A stretch of DNA of 64,000 nt from Anabaena azotica FACHB-119 (GCF_014697625.1 NZ_JACJSG010000037.1:23369-87368), one strand, 5' to 3'. Counted from the first letter of the stretch, positions 1 through 8,992 are shown. Numbers and translations: made by a program. Notes: generated by a model from the sequence alone, not told the origin.

Positions 1-333
1 CCACTGTTAATTCAAAATAACCAAATCGTCCTTGATGCCGCAAGCGAAAAGTTCAGTAAAGCCTTCATCGCCGAAAGAGCCGTCCGCAGTGGCATTTGTA
101 CAACCGCCAATAATACCTTATTAATCGCCGCCATACATAACCGCGCAAGCGGCCCAGGCCCCACCCTAGCAGAACACGCCCAACTCATGAAACTTCTAGG
201 CTGTGTCAACGCCCTCAACCTAGACGGCGGTAGCTCAACCAGCCTCTACCTAAGTGGACAACTCATAGACCGCTATCCCAACACCGCCGCCCGCGTCCAC
301 AACGGCATCGGCATTTTTCTTCAACCCAAATAG
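1..333 (+). CDS. Phosphodiester glycosidase family protein, C-terminal part (5' end outside window)
   Basis: Open from the first base to a TAG at 331, giving the last 110 residues of a longer protein. The segment contains IAAIHNRASGPG and the strongly diagnostic NLDGGSSTSLY motif, followed by a short GIGIF end. This is the C-terminal signature of the NAGPA-like (DUF2233) phosphodiester glycosidases, usually secreted proteins linked to exopolysaccharide or wall glycan processing. The family call rests on the motif; the N-terminus, any signal peptide and the true length are not visible. A heptamer repeat array starts directly behind the stop codon. Confidence 0.8.
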   Translation, partial: PLLIQNNQIVLDAASEKFSKAFIAERAVRSGICTTANNTLLIAAIHNRASGPGPTLAEHAQLMKLLGCVNALNLDGGSSTSLYLSGQLIDRYPNTAARVHNGIGIFLQPK

Positions 334-490
334 AAAACAGGTGACAGGTGATAGGTGACAGGTGACAGGTGACAGGTGATAGGTCACAGGTCACAGGTGA
401 CAGGTCACTGGTGACAGTTGATAAAGCAAAGACTTCTCCCTTTCCCCTTTCCCCTTTTCCCTTTCCCCTTTCCCCTTTCCCAGTCCCCAA
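334..490. repeat. STRR heptamer array
   Basis: Two adjoining blocks. The first (about 340-420) is built from AGGTGAC/AGGTGAT/AGGTCAC heptamer variants; the second (about 437-490) is a C/T-rich run of TTTCCCC units ending in CAGTCCCC. This is the short tandemly repeated repetitive sequence type common in Nostocales. It creates spurious open frames on the minus strand. Confidence 0.85.
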
Positions 491-654
491 TTTAAAGCTG
501 AGAATAAGCCTTCATCCCAGTTGATGAAGAGTTTGTATAAACCCAGAGTTTCAACAGATATTCTCCACCCCAGCCGATATGACTTTGTTATGTTTAGCAA
601 GGTGCGAATAAAATTGCTAAATTCACGGTTGTAAAATTGCCCCAAATTTTCCAT
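391..654 (-). other. Possible small ORF or gene remnant, tail made of repeat
   Basis: A minus-strand frame opens with ATG at 654 (a TTG lies just before it) and reads about 57 residues of non-repetitive, protein-like sequence (MENLGQFYNREF..., then YRLGWRISVETLGLYK) before running into the STRR array, which supplies a KGKGER-type tail. The same frame stays open upstream to a TGA near 709, so this could be the end of a decayed gene or a genuine short gene. I do not recognise it and give it low weight; no clear ribosome-binding site is visible. Confidence 0.25.
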
Positions 655-703
655 CAATTGTTCAGCGTAATAACGGTTTGTTTTGTCTCCAAAAGAGGTA
701 ACT

Positions 704-1126
704 ATGGCTCAAACACAAGAAACCACAACAAAAACCAACACCTTGCCCCTGCCTACAACCATCAATAACCGTAGTGTTGCTGCAACTGAACTGCGTCCTT
801 GGGGTTCTTTTACAGTCTTGGAAGAAGGACGCGGATACAAAATTAAACGTATCGAAGTTAAACCCGGACACCGCCTCAGCCTCCAAATGCACCATCATCG
901 CAGCGAACACTGGATAGTCGTTTCCGGTACAGCCAGAGTAGTTTGTGGTGAAAAAGAAATCTTATTAGGTAATAACCAATCTACCTATGTACCCCAATGT
1001 ACTGCTCATCGCCTAGAAAATCCTGGCGTAATTCCCTTAGTATTAATTGAAGTACAAAACGGTGAATACTTGGGTGAAGACGATATTATCCGCTACCAAG
1101 ATGATTACGCTCGTACAGGCAATTAA
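704..1126 (+). CDS. Cupin protein, mannose-6-phosphate isomerase type II C-terminal domain, stand-alone
   Basis: 140 residues. A disordered Thr/Asn-rich N-terminus (about 1-27) precedes a single cupin domain starting at RPWGSF (31-36). QMHHHRSEHW (61-70) supplies the metal-binding His/Glu cluster and GTARV follows. The order matches the C-terminal phosphomannose isomerase domain of bifunctional ManC/AlgA enzymes, here without the nucleotidyltransferase half. Likely role: mannose-6-phosphate/fructose-6-phosphate interconversion for GDP-mannose and polysaccharide synthesis; activity is inferred. Start: ATG at 704 is chosen over the in-frame TTG at 683 because AAGAGG lies 7 bases upstream. Confidence 0.85.
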   Translation: MAQTQETTTKTNTLPLPTTINNRSVAATELRPWGSFTVLEEGRGYKIKRIEVKPGHRLSLQMHHHRSEHWIVVSGTARVVCGEKEILLGNNQSTYVPQCTAHRLENPGVIPLVLIEVQNGEYLGEDDIIRYQDDYARTGN

Positions 1127-1133
1127 AATTTTT

Positions 1134-1165
1134 CTCAGTGGTCAGTAGTCAGTGGTCAGTGGCTT
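1134..1165. repeat. Short STRR (GTCAGTG units)
   Basis: Four to five degenerate units of the GTCAGTG heptamer directly downstream of the cupin gene. The rest of the spacer to the next gene is AT-rich and holds an unassigned G/T-rich stretch and its partial complement (about 1233-1289). Confidence 0.6.
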
Positions 1166-1381
1166 TGGATATGTAAAACCCACCATCAGCCAGCTTCAAA
1201 AACAACTGACTTCCAAAATGTAACAACTTTCTCTCTGTGCCTCTGTGTCTCTGTGGTGAACATAAACCCAGAGGTACGGAGGCACAGATAATTAATATTC
1301 AATTTTTCTGCTCTCATCCGCTAATATCAGCAACCCATCTGTAATACTGAAAGATGGTGTCTTCACTTGCCCAAACGAGTT

Positions 1382-1720
1382 ATGATTCATCTGAGCCAAG
1401 CCGCAGCTAGTGAAATCAATCGCTTAAAGTCCAAACAACAGCCAAAAGCCTTGTTTAGAATCACCGTCAAACCAGGTGGCTGTTCCGATTGGTTTTATGA
1501 TATGTCCTTTGATGAGAAAATCCAACAAGGCGATCGCATCTTTGACGAGCATAACGTCCAAGTCGTTATCGATAACGCCAGCTATAATTATATTAATGGT
1601 TTAGTCATAGATTATTCAGAAGATTTGATGGGTGGGGCGTTTCGTTTCCAAAACCCCCAAGCAGTTGCCACCTGTGGTTGTGGAAATTCTTTCTCTACCA
1701 CTAGACCATCTGCTATTTAA
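1382..1720 (+). CDS. Iron-sulfur cluster assembly A-type protein (IscA/SufA/HesB family)
   Basis: 112 residues from ATG 1382 (an in-frame TTG at 1367 would add five). The protein is one HesB-like domain with the three expected cysteines: one in VKPGGCSDW and two in the C-terminal CGCG motif. A-type proteins hold Fe-S clusters or iron and pass them to apoproteins. The first motif reads GGCSDW where many IscA proteins have GGCSGF, a variation often met in cyanobacterial members. It lies about 100 bp upstream of rpsL in the same direction, but a separate promoter in between suggests independent transcription of the ribosomal genes. Confidence 0.85.
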   Translation: MIHLSQAAASEINRLKSKQQPKALFRITVKPGGCSDWFYDMSFDEKIQQGDRIFDEHNVQVVIDNASYNYINGLVIDYSEDLMGGAFRFQNPQAVATCGCGNSFSTTRPSAI

Positions 1721-1736
1721 TAATTAATATGGAAGT

Positions 1737-1766
1737 TTGACATAAAACCACAAAAAAAGATATAAT
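1737..1766 (+). promoter_or_regulatory. Sigma-70-type promoter of the str operon
   Basis: A perfect -35 TTGACA (1737-1742) and a perfect -10 TATAAT (1761-1766) are separated by 18 bases, placing transcription start near 1773, about 45 bases before the rpsL start. Both hexamers are exact consensus, fitting a strongly expressed ribosomal-protein operon. Confidence 0.8.
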
Positions 1767-1816
1767 CAGGATTTGTTAAAACTTAGACCTACAAGCAGCT
1801 TCACGCGCTGTGACTC

Positions 1817-2200
1817 ATGCCAACAATACAGCAATTAATTCGTACTGAACGCGAGAAAGCGCGTCAGAAAACCAAGTCCCCAGCTCTAAAGCAATGCCCT
1901 CAGCGCCGAGGAGTTTGTACAAGAGTATACACGACCACTCCCAAAAAGCCCAACTCAGCCCTACGCAAAGTAGCACGGGTGAGATTGACTTCAGGATTTG
2001 AAGTAACAGCTTACATCCCAGGAATTGGTCACAACTTACAAGAACACTCAGTTGTTATGATTCGTGGCGGTCGGGTGAAAGACTTACCAGGTGTAAGATA
2101 TCACATCATCCGAGGTACATTAGATACAGCCGGAGTGAAAGACCGTAAGCAAGGACGTTCCAAATACGGAACCAAACGTCCTAAAGAAGCGAAAAAATAA
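1817..2200 (+). CDS. rpsL: 30S ribosomal protein S12
   Basis: 127 residues, full length for bacterial S12. Contains [11 protein letters not shown] and [13 protein letters not shown], the two loops at the decoding centre; the lysines whose substitution gives streptomycin resistance in other bacteria are wild type. S12 monitors codon-anticodon pairing on the small subunit. First gene of the str cluster (rpsL-rpsG-fusA-tuf-rpsJ), the usual cyanobacterial order. An unusually long 484-bp gap separates it from rpsG. Confidence 0.98.
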
Positions 2201-2684
2201 ATTAAGCGATTAATCGTGCTTGATGCGGTTATTCGCTTCAACAAAAGCGCCTAATTCAAGCAAAAGTATCAATGCTTGTTCTGAAACAGTGATTAATTCA
2301 CAGAATAAATAATCTGTTTTAGAAAATTGGCTCAAGCTTCTACCGCCAACCTACACTCAGCGAGCAAGTGTAGGCACAATCAACAAAACACTACATATAG
2401 AAAGAGTCGAGAAAGCAGGGGAGCAGTGGTTCTCCTTTGGAGACGCTAGCGCGAACGACTGCGCGGTAATCGAGTTTCGACTACGCTCAACTACCGCGAA
2501 GTCGAGATTCACCAACCGGGAGCAGAGGAGCAGAGGAAGAAATTCTTACTGACCACTGACCACTGACCACTGACCACTTTTTCAAATCAGCCAAAATGCT
2601 CAATTCTGAGCTGCGTTAGCGCTCAGAGATTACGCTGTCTGATAGCATATAATTTCGTTGCCAAGTCCGAATTAAGGGTAAAGT
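2201..2684. other. Repeat-bearing intergenic region between rpsL and rpsG
   Basis: 484 bp with no credible gene. It contains a GC-rich, hairpin-prone segment (about 2440-2510, with GGAGACGCTAGCGCGAACG and a CGCGGTA...TACCGCG inverted repeat) of a kind scattered in Nostoc genomes, and four tandem GACCACT heptamers (about 2550-2577). The region probably holds a separate rpsG promoter, but no consensus hexamer pair is obvious. Confidence 0.6.
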
Positions 2685-3155
2685 ATGTCTCGTCGTGGTG
2701 TTATTCAAAGGCGGCCAATACCGCCTGACTCTGTATATAACAGTCGGTTGGTGAGTATGATCATCCGCCGAATTATGCGTCATGGGAAAAAATCACTAGC
2801 TGCACGCATCGTTTATGATGCGATGAAAACAATTGAAGAGCGCACTGGTAATAATGCTCTAGAAGTGTTTGAAAGAGCAGTCAGAAACGCAACACCTCTA
2901 GTTGAGGTGAAAGCTCGCCGTGTTGGTGGTGCAACCTACCAAGTGCCAATGGAAGTACGTTCAGACCGGGGTACTACCCTCGCACTGCGTTGGCTGGTAC
3001 AATTTTCTAGGAGCAGACCCGGACGGACAATGGCCAGCCGATTAGCTAATGAGTTACTTGATGCTGCCAATGAAACAGGGAATGCTATCCGCAAACGGGA
3101 AGAAACGCACCGGATGGCGGAAGCAAACAAAGCATTTGCCCATTATCGTTACTAA
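2685..3155 (+). CDS. rpsG: 30S ribosomal protein S7
   Basis: 156 residues, the standard bacterial length, starting MSRRGVIQRRP and ending HRMAEANKAFAHYRY. S7 nucleates assembly of the 3' domain of 16S rRNA and lines the E site; in other bacteria it also represses translation of its own operon. Second gene of the str cluster, followed by a 140-bp AT-rich gap to fusA. Confidence 0.98.
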   Translation: MSRRGVIQRRPIPPDSVYNSRLVSMIIRRIMRHGKKSLAARIVYDAMKTIEERTGNNALEVFERAVRNATPLVEVKARRVGGATYQVPMEVRSDRGTTLALRWLVQFSRSRPGRTMASRLANELLDAANETGNAIRKREETHRMAEANKAFAHYRY

Positions 3156-3295
3156 GTACAAAAGCGGTATATCGTGCATTTAATAACGGTATATCGCGGA
3201 ATTACCAAACAAAAGTCGGTTTTTTCTAAAAGTATAGAATCTTAACAAAGAGTAATATACAAGATATCATGAGGCAAAAACTATAGGAGGCTATT

Positions 3296-5374
3296 GTGGC
3301 ACGTACTAACCCGCTAGAGAAAGTACGCAATATAGGTATTGCGGCGCACATAGATGCGGGCAAAACCACGACTACAGAGAGAATATTATTTTACTCTGGG
3401 ATTATTCATAAAATTGGTGAAGTTCACGAAGGAACTGCTGTTACCGACTGGATGGAACAAGAACGCGAACGTGGTATTACCATCACTGCGGCTGCTATTA
3501 GTACCAGTTGGAAAGATCACCAAATTAACATTATCGATACTCCAGGTCACGTAGACTTCACAATTGAAGTAGAACGCTCGATGCGGGTGTTGGATGGTGT
3601 AATCGCGGTATTTTGCTCCGTAGGTGGCGTACAACCCCAATCAGAGACAGTGTGGCGGCAAGCAGACCGTTACAAAGTGCCTCGAATTGCCTTCATCAAC
3701 AAAATGGATCGCACAGGCGCGAACTTCTACAGAGTTCACGAGCAAATGCGCGATCGCCTGCGGGCCAATGCCATTGCCATTCAGTTGCCCATCGGTAGCG
3801 AAAACGACTTTCAAGGCATTGTAGACTTGGTACGTAAACGGGCGTATATTTATACCAACGACCAAGGTACAGATATCCAAGAAACGGATATCCCGGCAGA
3901 TATGCAGGATAAAACCGAAGAGTACTACACCAAGCTCATAGAAGCAGTTGCCGAAACTGACGACGACTTGATGAACAAGTACTTCGAGGGTGAAGCACTG
4001 ACAGAAGCAGAAATTCGTACTGCCCTGCGTCAAGGTACAATTGCCGGCAGTATCGTACCCGTACTTTGTGGCTCCGCCTTTAAGAACAAAGGTGTGCAAT
4101 TAATGTTAGATGCAGTTGTAGATTACCTACCTGCACCGACAGAAGTACCCCCCATTCAAGGCACACTTGCCAATGGTGAAACCGTAGAGCGCCGGGCTGA
4201 TGATGACGAACCCCTAGCGGCTTTGGCATTCAAGATTATGGCTGACCCCTACGGTCGCCTCACCTTCGTTCGTGTTTATTCGGGCGTTCTCAAAAAAGGT
4301 AGTTACGTCTTAAATGCTACCAAAAACAAGAAAGAACGGATTTCTCGTCTAGTAATCTTAAAAGCAGATGAGCGACAAGACGTAGAAGAACTACGAGCAG
4401 GTGATTTGGGTGCTGCACTGGGATTAAAGGAAACTTTGACAGGTGACACCATCACTGATGAAGGCGCACCAGTAATTTTGGAATCCCTATTTATTCCAGA
4501 GCCTGTGATCTCGGTAGCGGTTGAACCCAAAACCAAGAACGACATGGACAAATTGTCCAAAGCACTGCAATCTCTTTCAGAGGAAGACCCAACCTTCCGC
4601 GTCAACGTTGACCCGGAAACCAACCAAACAGTAATTGCCGGGATGGGAGAACTCCACCTGGAAATTCTGGTAGACCGGATGTTACGCGAATTTAAAGTGG
4701 AAGCGAACGTAGGTGCGCCACAGGTAGCTTACCGCGAAACCATTCGTAAACCAGTCACCAACGTTGAAGGCAAGTTCATCCGTCAAAGTGGTGGTAAAGG
4801 TCAATATGGTCACGTTGTGATCAATTTGGAACCAGGAGAACCCGGTAGCGGCTTTGAGTTCGTATCTAAGATTGTCGGTGGTGTAGTACCCAAAGAGTAC
4901 ATCGGCCCCGCAGAACAAGGGATGAAAGAAAGCTGTGAATCAGGGATTTTAGCTGGCTATCCGCTAATTGACGTGAAAGCAACGCTAATTCATGGTTCTT
5001 ACCACGATGTAGACTCTTCGGAAATGGCTTTCAAAATTGCTGGCTCAATGGCAATGAAAGAAGCCGTACTCAAAGCTTCACCAGTGTTGTTAGAACCTGT
5101 GATGAAAGTTGAGGTGGAAGTTCCTGAAGACTTTATCGGGAACGTCATTGGCGACCTCATCGCCCGCAGAGGGCAGATTGAAAGCCAAAGCACTGAACAG
5201 GGACTCGCTAAAGTGGCATCAAAAGTTCCACTGGCGACCATGTTTGGCTACGCCACAGATATCCGGTCAAAAACCCAAGGTCGCGGTATCTTTACGATGG
5301 AATTCAGCCACTACGATGAAGTACCTCGCAGCGTAGCTGAAACTATCATCGCCAAAAGCAAAGGGAACGCTTAA
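3296..5374 (+). CDS. fusA: Elongation factor G
   Basis: 692 residues. GTP-binding motifs AHIDAGKTTTTERI, DTPGHVDF and NKMD mark domain G at the N-terminus, followed by the usual translation-factor domains II-V. EF-G catalyses ribosomal translocation. It starts with GTG at 3296, supported by a perfect AGGAGG at 3285-3290. It is followed after 22 bp by tuf, with which it is very probably co-transcribed. Confidence 0.98.
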   Translation: MARTNPLEKVRNIGIAAHIDAGKTTTTERILFYSGIIHKIGEVHEGTAVTDWMEQERERGITITAAAISTSWKDHQINIIDTPGHVDFTIEVERSMRVLDGVIAVFCSVGGVQPQSETVWRQADRYKVPRIAFINKMDRTGANFYRVHEQMRDRLRANAIAIQLPIGSENDFQGIVDLVRKRAYIYTNDQGTDIQETDIPADMQDKTEEYYTKLIEAVAETDDDLMNKYFEGEALTEAEIRTALRQGTIAGSIVPVLCGSAFKNKGVQLMLDAVVDYLPAPTEVPPIQGTLANGETVERRADDDEPLAALAFKIMADPYGRLTFVRVYSGVLKKGSYVLNATKNKKERISRLVILKADERQDVEELRAGDLGAALGLKETLTGDTITDEGAPVILESLFIPEPVISVAVEPKTKNDMDKLSKALQSLSEEDPTFRVNVDPETNQTVIAGMGELHLEILVDRMLREFKVEANVGAPQVAYRETIRKPVTNVEGKFIRQSGGKGQYGHVVINLEPGEPGSGFEFVSKIVGGVVPKEYIGPAEQGMKESCESGILAGYPLIDVKATLIHGSYHDVDSSEMAFKIAGSMAMKEAVLKASPVLLEPVMKVEVEVPEDFIGNVIGDLIARRGQIESQSTEQGLAKVASKVPLATMFGYATDIRSKTQGRGIFTMEFSHYDEVPRSVAETIIAKSKGNA

Positions 5375-5396
5375 TTAATAAAGGAAACGAGGATTC

Positions 5397-6626
5397 ATGG
5401 CACGCCAAAAGTTTGAAAGAACTAAACCCCACGTAAACATCGGTACAATTGGCCACGTTGACCACGGTAAAACAACCTTAACAGCAGCTATTACCATGAC
5501 CTTAGCTGCTCTAGGTAAAGCTGTAGCTAGAGCCTACGACCAAATCGACAACGCACCTGAAGAAAAGGCGCGTGGTATTACCATCAACACCGCTCACGTT
5601 GAATACGAAACCGATAAGCGTCACTATGCTCACGTAGACTGTCCAGGTCACGCTGACTATGTGAAGAACATGATCACTGGTGCGGCACAAATGGACGGCG
5701 CAATTCTCGTAGTTGCGGCTACAGATGGCCCTATGCCCCAAACCCGTGAACACATCCTATTAGCTAAACAGGTAGGTGTTCCTCGTCTGGTAGTCTTCCT
5801 CAACAAAGAAGACATGATGGAAGACGAAGAACTACTAGAGTTGGTAGAACTAGAACTCAGAGAACTGTTGACTGAGTACGACTTCGATGGCGATGAAATC
5901 CCCATCGTCAGAGGTTCTGGCTTACAAGCTCTGGAAGCAATGACCGCTAATCCTAAGACCCAACGTGGCGAAAATCCTTGGGTAGATAAAATCTACTCAT
6001 TGATGGATGCTGTAGATTCTTACATCCCCGATCCAGAACGCGACGTAGACAAGCCCTTCTTGATGGCGGTAGAAGACGTATTCTCTATTACTGGTCGTGG
6101 TACAGTAGCTACCGGCCGGATTGAGCGCGGTAAGGTGAAAGTAGGTGACGTTATAGAAATCGTGGGTATCAGAGACACCCGCAACAGCACCGTTACCGGG
6201 ATTGAAATGTTCAAGAAGAGTCTTGAAGAAGGTATGGCTGGGGACAACGCTGGTGTACTCCTGCGTGGTATCCAAAAGACCGATATTGAACGTGGTATGG
6301 TGTTAGCCAAGCCCGGTTCTATCACCCCTCACACTCAATTTGAAGGTGAAGTTTACGTTCTCACCGAGAAAGAAGGTGGTCGGAAAACCCCCTTCTTCCC
6401 AGGCTACCGTCCTCAATTCTACGTGCGGACAACAGATGTAACCGGCACTATCACAGCTTTCACCTCAGACGAAGGTGCGGCGGCGGAAATGGTAATGCCA
6501 GGCGATCGCATCAAAATGACCGTAGAATTGATCAACCCGATCGCGATTGAGCAAGGTATGCGCTTCGCTATTCGTGAAGGTGGTCGCACCATCGGTGCTG
6601 GTGTCGTTTCTAAAATCCTCAAGTAG
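5397..6626 (+). CDS. tuf: Elongation factor Tu
   Basis: 409 residues, the typical cyanobacterial length. GHVDHGKTTL, DCPGHADY and NKED are the G1, G3 and G4 motifs; the effector region reads EEKARGITINTAHVEY. EF-Tu delivers aminoacyl-tRNA to the ribosomal A site. AAAGGAAACGAGG lies just before the ATG. A strong hairpin terminator follows the stop codon, so the main transcript probably ends here. Confidence 0.98.
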   Translation: MARQKFERTKPHVNIGTIGHVDHGKTTLTAAITMTLAALGKAVARAYDQIDNAPEEKARGITINTAHVEYETDKRHYAHVDCPGHADYVKNMITGAAQMDGAILVVAATDGPMPQTREHILLAKQVGVPRLVVFLNKEDMMEDEELLELVELELRELLTEYDFDGDEIPIVRGSGLQALEAMTANPKTQRGENPWVDKIYSLMDAVDSYIPDPERDVDKPFLMAVEDVFSITGRGTVATGRIERGKVKVGDVIEIVGIRDTRNSTVTGIEMFKKSLEEGMAGDNAGVLLRGIQKTDIERGMVLAKPGSITPHTQFEGEVYVLTEKEGGRKTPFFPGYRPQFYVRTTDVTGTITAFTSDEGAAAEMVMPGDRIKMTVELINPIAIEQGMRFAIREGGRTIGAGVVSKILK

Positions 6627-6645
6627 CACCTTTTAAACCATAACT

Positions 6646-6682
6646 AAGAGCAGAGACGCTAAATGCTTCTCTGCTCTTTTAT
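6646..6682 (+). terminator. Rho-independent terminator after tuf
   Basis: An 11-bp perfect stem, AAGAGCAGAGA (6646-6656) paired with TCTCTGCTCTT (6668-6678), with an 11-nt loop and a T-rich tail. It lies 20 bp after the EF-Tu stop and separates tuf from rpsJ. Confidence 0.85.
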
Positions 6683-6689
6683 CTGAACA

Positions 6690-6832
6690 TTAGGGACTGG
6701 GGACTGGGGACTGGGTATTAGGAAGAAATAGCAGGTATCAGCAAACATTTTTGTGTAACTCCTGCTTTCCCAATCCCCAATACCCAATCCCTAATCCCCA
6801 ATCCCCAATCCCCAATCCCCCAAACTCAGAAC
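6690..6832. repeat. STRR arrays (GGGGACT and CCCCAAT units)
   Basis: Two blocks of opposite composition, GGGGACT repeats (about 6692-6714) and CCCCAAT/CCCTAAT repeats (about 6773-6823), which could fold back on each other. They form the spacer and probable leader of rpsJ and keep the rpsJ frame open upstream of its true start. Confidence 0.8.
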
Positions 6833-6846
6833 CTGGAAAATTTAAG

Positions 6847-7164
6847 ATGGCAACTCTACAGCAGCAGAAGATTAGAATACGTTTACAAGCTTTTGACCGT
6901 CGTTTATTAGATACATCTTGCGAGAAGATTGTTGATACAGCCAACCGGACTAACGCTACAGCCATAGGCCCGATTCCTCTACCGACAAAACGGAAAATCT
7001 ACTGCGTGCTGCGATCGCCACACGTAGACAAAGATTCCCGCGAACACTTTGAAACACGTACCCATCGCCGGATTATCGATATCTACCAACCCTCGTCCAA
7101 AACCATCGATGCGCTGATGAAACTAGATTTACCCTCTGGTGTGGACATTGAAGTGAAATTGTAA
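6847..7164 (+). CDS. rpsJ: 30S ribosomal protein S10
   Basis: 105 residues from ATG 6847; an upstream in-frame extension is only translated STRR and is rejected. KIRIRLQAFDRRLLD at the start, GPIPLPT in the middle and SGVDIEVKL at the end are standard S10. S10 sits in the small-subunit head and, as NusE, also acts in transcription antitermination. It follows tuf in cyanobacteria but is separated here by a terminator, implying partial readthrough or an own promoter. Confidence 0.97.
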   Translation: MATLQQQKIRIRLQAFDRRLLDTSCEKIVDTANRTNATAIGPIPLPTKRKIYCVLRSPHVDKDSREHFETRTHRRIIDIYQPSSKTIDALMKLDLPSGVDIEVKL

Positions 7165-7169
7165 TTTAG

Positions 7170-7262
7170 TCTATAGTCCACAGTCCATAGTCTATATCTG
7201 TAGGTTTCTACTGTTGACTAATGACTGTTGACTAATGACTAATGACAACTGACAACTGACAC
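7170..7262. repeat. STRR block (AGTCCAT and TGACTAA/TGACAAC units)
   Basis: Heptamer-type units downstream of rpsJ: AGTCCAT-type, then TGACTAATGACTG and repeated GACAACT. Confidence 0.7.
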
Positions 7263-7279
7263 TAGTAGAAATCTTGACT

Positions 7280-7315
7280 TGGCCCGGAAGAAATTTCTTT
7301 CAGGGCTTTTTATTT
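7280..7315 (+). terminator. Terminator downstream of rpsJ
   Basis: Long imperfect stem GGCCCGGAAGAAA / TTTCTTTCAGGGCT followed by TTTTTATTT. It lies about 115 bp after the rpsJ stop, beyond an STRR block. Confidence 0.75.
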
Positions 7316-7404
7316 ACCTAAGAACAAGTGATAGAATGTAAAGAAAATACGGGAAAAGCAGAGAAAAAAGAAATTTTAAAGATTAAATTTATACTCAGGT
7401 AAAA

Positions 7405-8052
7405 ATGACATCTTCTTCTAGAATTGCCGTCCGCGAACTACCTCTGTTCCCGTTACCCGAAGTAGTTCTGTTTCCCACAAGACCATTACCCCTGCATATT
7501 TTTGAGTTTCGCTACCGAATCATGATGAACACGATTTTGTCAAGCGATCGCAGGTTCGGGGTGTTGATGGTTGACCCAGTAAAAGGTACAATTGCCAATG
7601 TAGGCTGCTGTGCAGAAATTATTCACTACCAGCGCCTACCAGATGACCGGATGAAAATGTTGACTCTGGGACAACAGAGATTTCGGGTTTTAGAATATGT
7701 GCGAGAAAAACCCTACCGTGTCGGTCTGGTGGAATGGTTAGAAGACCAACCCCCAACAAAAGATTTACGTCCTCTAGCAACTGATGTAGAACAGTTACTG
7801 CGGGATGTTGTTCGGCTTTCCGCAAAAATCACCGAACAAAATATAGAGATTCCCGAAGAACTGCCAGATTTACCCACAGAATTATCATACTGGGTAGCCA
7901 GTAACTTATATGGAGTGGCAGGAGAGCAGCAATCACTGCTGGAAATGCAAGATACCGCCGCTCGCCTAGAAAGAGAAGCAGAAATTCTGACTACTACTCG
8001 TAATCATTTAGCAGCTCGTTCTGTTTTGAAAGATACTTTTAATACGAAGTGA
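7405..8052 (+). CDS. LON peptidase N-terminal (substrate-binding) domain protein
   Basis: 215 residues. The N-terminal region ELPLFPLPEVVLFPTRPLPLHIFEFRYR is the start of a LON-N/PUA-like domain (roughly 10-200); there is no AAA+ or protease domain, so this is the stand-alone form. Such proteins are widespread and probably bind unfolded or specific proteins; in eukaryotes the same fold occurs in cereblon. The role here is unknown. Single gene, with its own upstream AT-rich region after the rpsJ terminator. Confidence 0.85.
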   Translation: MTSSSRIAVRELPLFPLPEVVLFPTRPLPLHIFEFRYRIMMNTILSSDRRFGVLMVDPVKGTIANVGCCAEIIHYQRLPDDRMKMLTLGQQRFRVLEYVREKPYRVGLVEWLEDQPPTKDLRPLATDVEQLLRDVVRLSAKITEQNIEIPEELPDLPTELSYWVASNLYGVAGEQQSLLEMQDTAARLEREAEILTTTRNHLAARSVLKDTFNTK

Positions 8053-8116
8053 TATGTTGCTGGGGGTGAAGCAGAGTAACATCATGATCGCTGATTTACA
8101 GCCTCATATCTCATCC

Positions 8117-8992
8117 CTAGCCTTTACTCCCTACTGAAAGTACACTATAGCTACCAAAAATTTTTATAACTTCTGTGTAGGCAGTTAATTCTCCCAGGGC
8201 AGTTTTCATATTTGGTGTACTGACATCAGATTCTAGATCAACAAAGAATAAATATTCACCAAGCGATCGCTTTGTTGGTCGTGACTCGATGCGACTCAGG
8301 TTAATACCTAACTGAGCAAATATCTGTAGTGGTTTGAGTAACGCTCCGGGTACGTTAGCTGGCACAGTAAAAGCAATAGAAGTGTGGGTAGGATTTTGTG
8401 CAGGTAGTTGATGAATGATATCAGCTTCCGCCTGACTGACTACCCAAAAGCGAGTACAGTTTTCTGGGTAGTCATTGATATTACGGGCTAGTATGGGTAA
8501 ATTGTAGAGTTCTGCGGCTCTACTAGAAGCGATCGCGGCTATTGTTAAATCATCCTCTAATTTTTGTAGAGCTTCAGTTGTAGAATTAATGGGAATCAGT
8601 TGGACATTGGGCAGAAAAGCTCCTAGCCATCCTTGACACTGAGCCAAAGCTTGGGGATGAGAATAAACAGTTTTGATTTCATCTAAACTAGCGGCACAAG
8701 AAATCAAAGTATGAGCAATTGGTAAGACTAAAGCTGAATGAATTTGTAAGCTGTCTAACTGCCATAAGGTGTCCATCGTCATAGTGACGCTACCTTCAAT
8801 TGAGTTTTCAACAGGCACAACAGCTAACTGTGTTTTCCCAGTCGCTAGGGCTTGCAAGGATTGGGCTATGCTGGGATATGGGCATAACATAGCTTCAGTT
8901 CCTGTGGTTTGGGTTAGCCAGTTAACATACAAAACAGTAGCTTGTTCTGCATAAGTTCCAGGCGGCCCTAAATGAGCAATAGATAGAGACAT
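8117..8992 (-). CDS. pheA: Prephenate dehydratase
   Basis: 291 residues. An N-terminal prephenate dehydratase domain (HLGPPGTYAEQA at the start; VPVENSIEGSVTMTMD in the middle) is followed by an ACT domain (about 200-285) with GALLKPLQIF and the ESRP motif that senses phenylalanine. It converts prephenate to phenylpyruvate in phenylalanine synthesis. There is no chorismate mutase domain. Feedback control by phenylalanine is expected from the ACT domain. Confidence 0.95.
   Translation of the reverse strand: MSLSIAHLGPPGTYAEQATVLYVNWLTQTTGTEAMLCPYPSIAQSLQALATGKTQLAVVPVENSIEGSVTMTMDTLWQLDSLQIHSALVLPIAHTLISCAASLDEIKTVYSHPQALAQCQGWLGAFLPNVQLIPINSTTEALQKLEDDLTIAAIASSRAAELYNLPILARNINDYPENCTRFWVVSQAEADIIHQLPAQNPTHTSIAFTVPANVPGALLKPLQIFAQLGINLSRIESRPTKRSLGEYLFFVDLESDVSTPNMKTALGELTAYTEVIKIFGSYSVLSVGSKG

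Noticed and set aside
334..430. Tandem repeats as a CRISPR array
   Set aside because: The units are 7 bp, contiguous and without spacers of constant length; no cas genes. They are STRR.
6751..6846. N-terminal extension of ribosomal protein S10
   Set aside because: The extension is translated CCCCAAT repeat; S10 is complete from ATG 6847.
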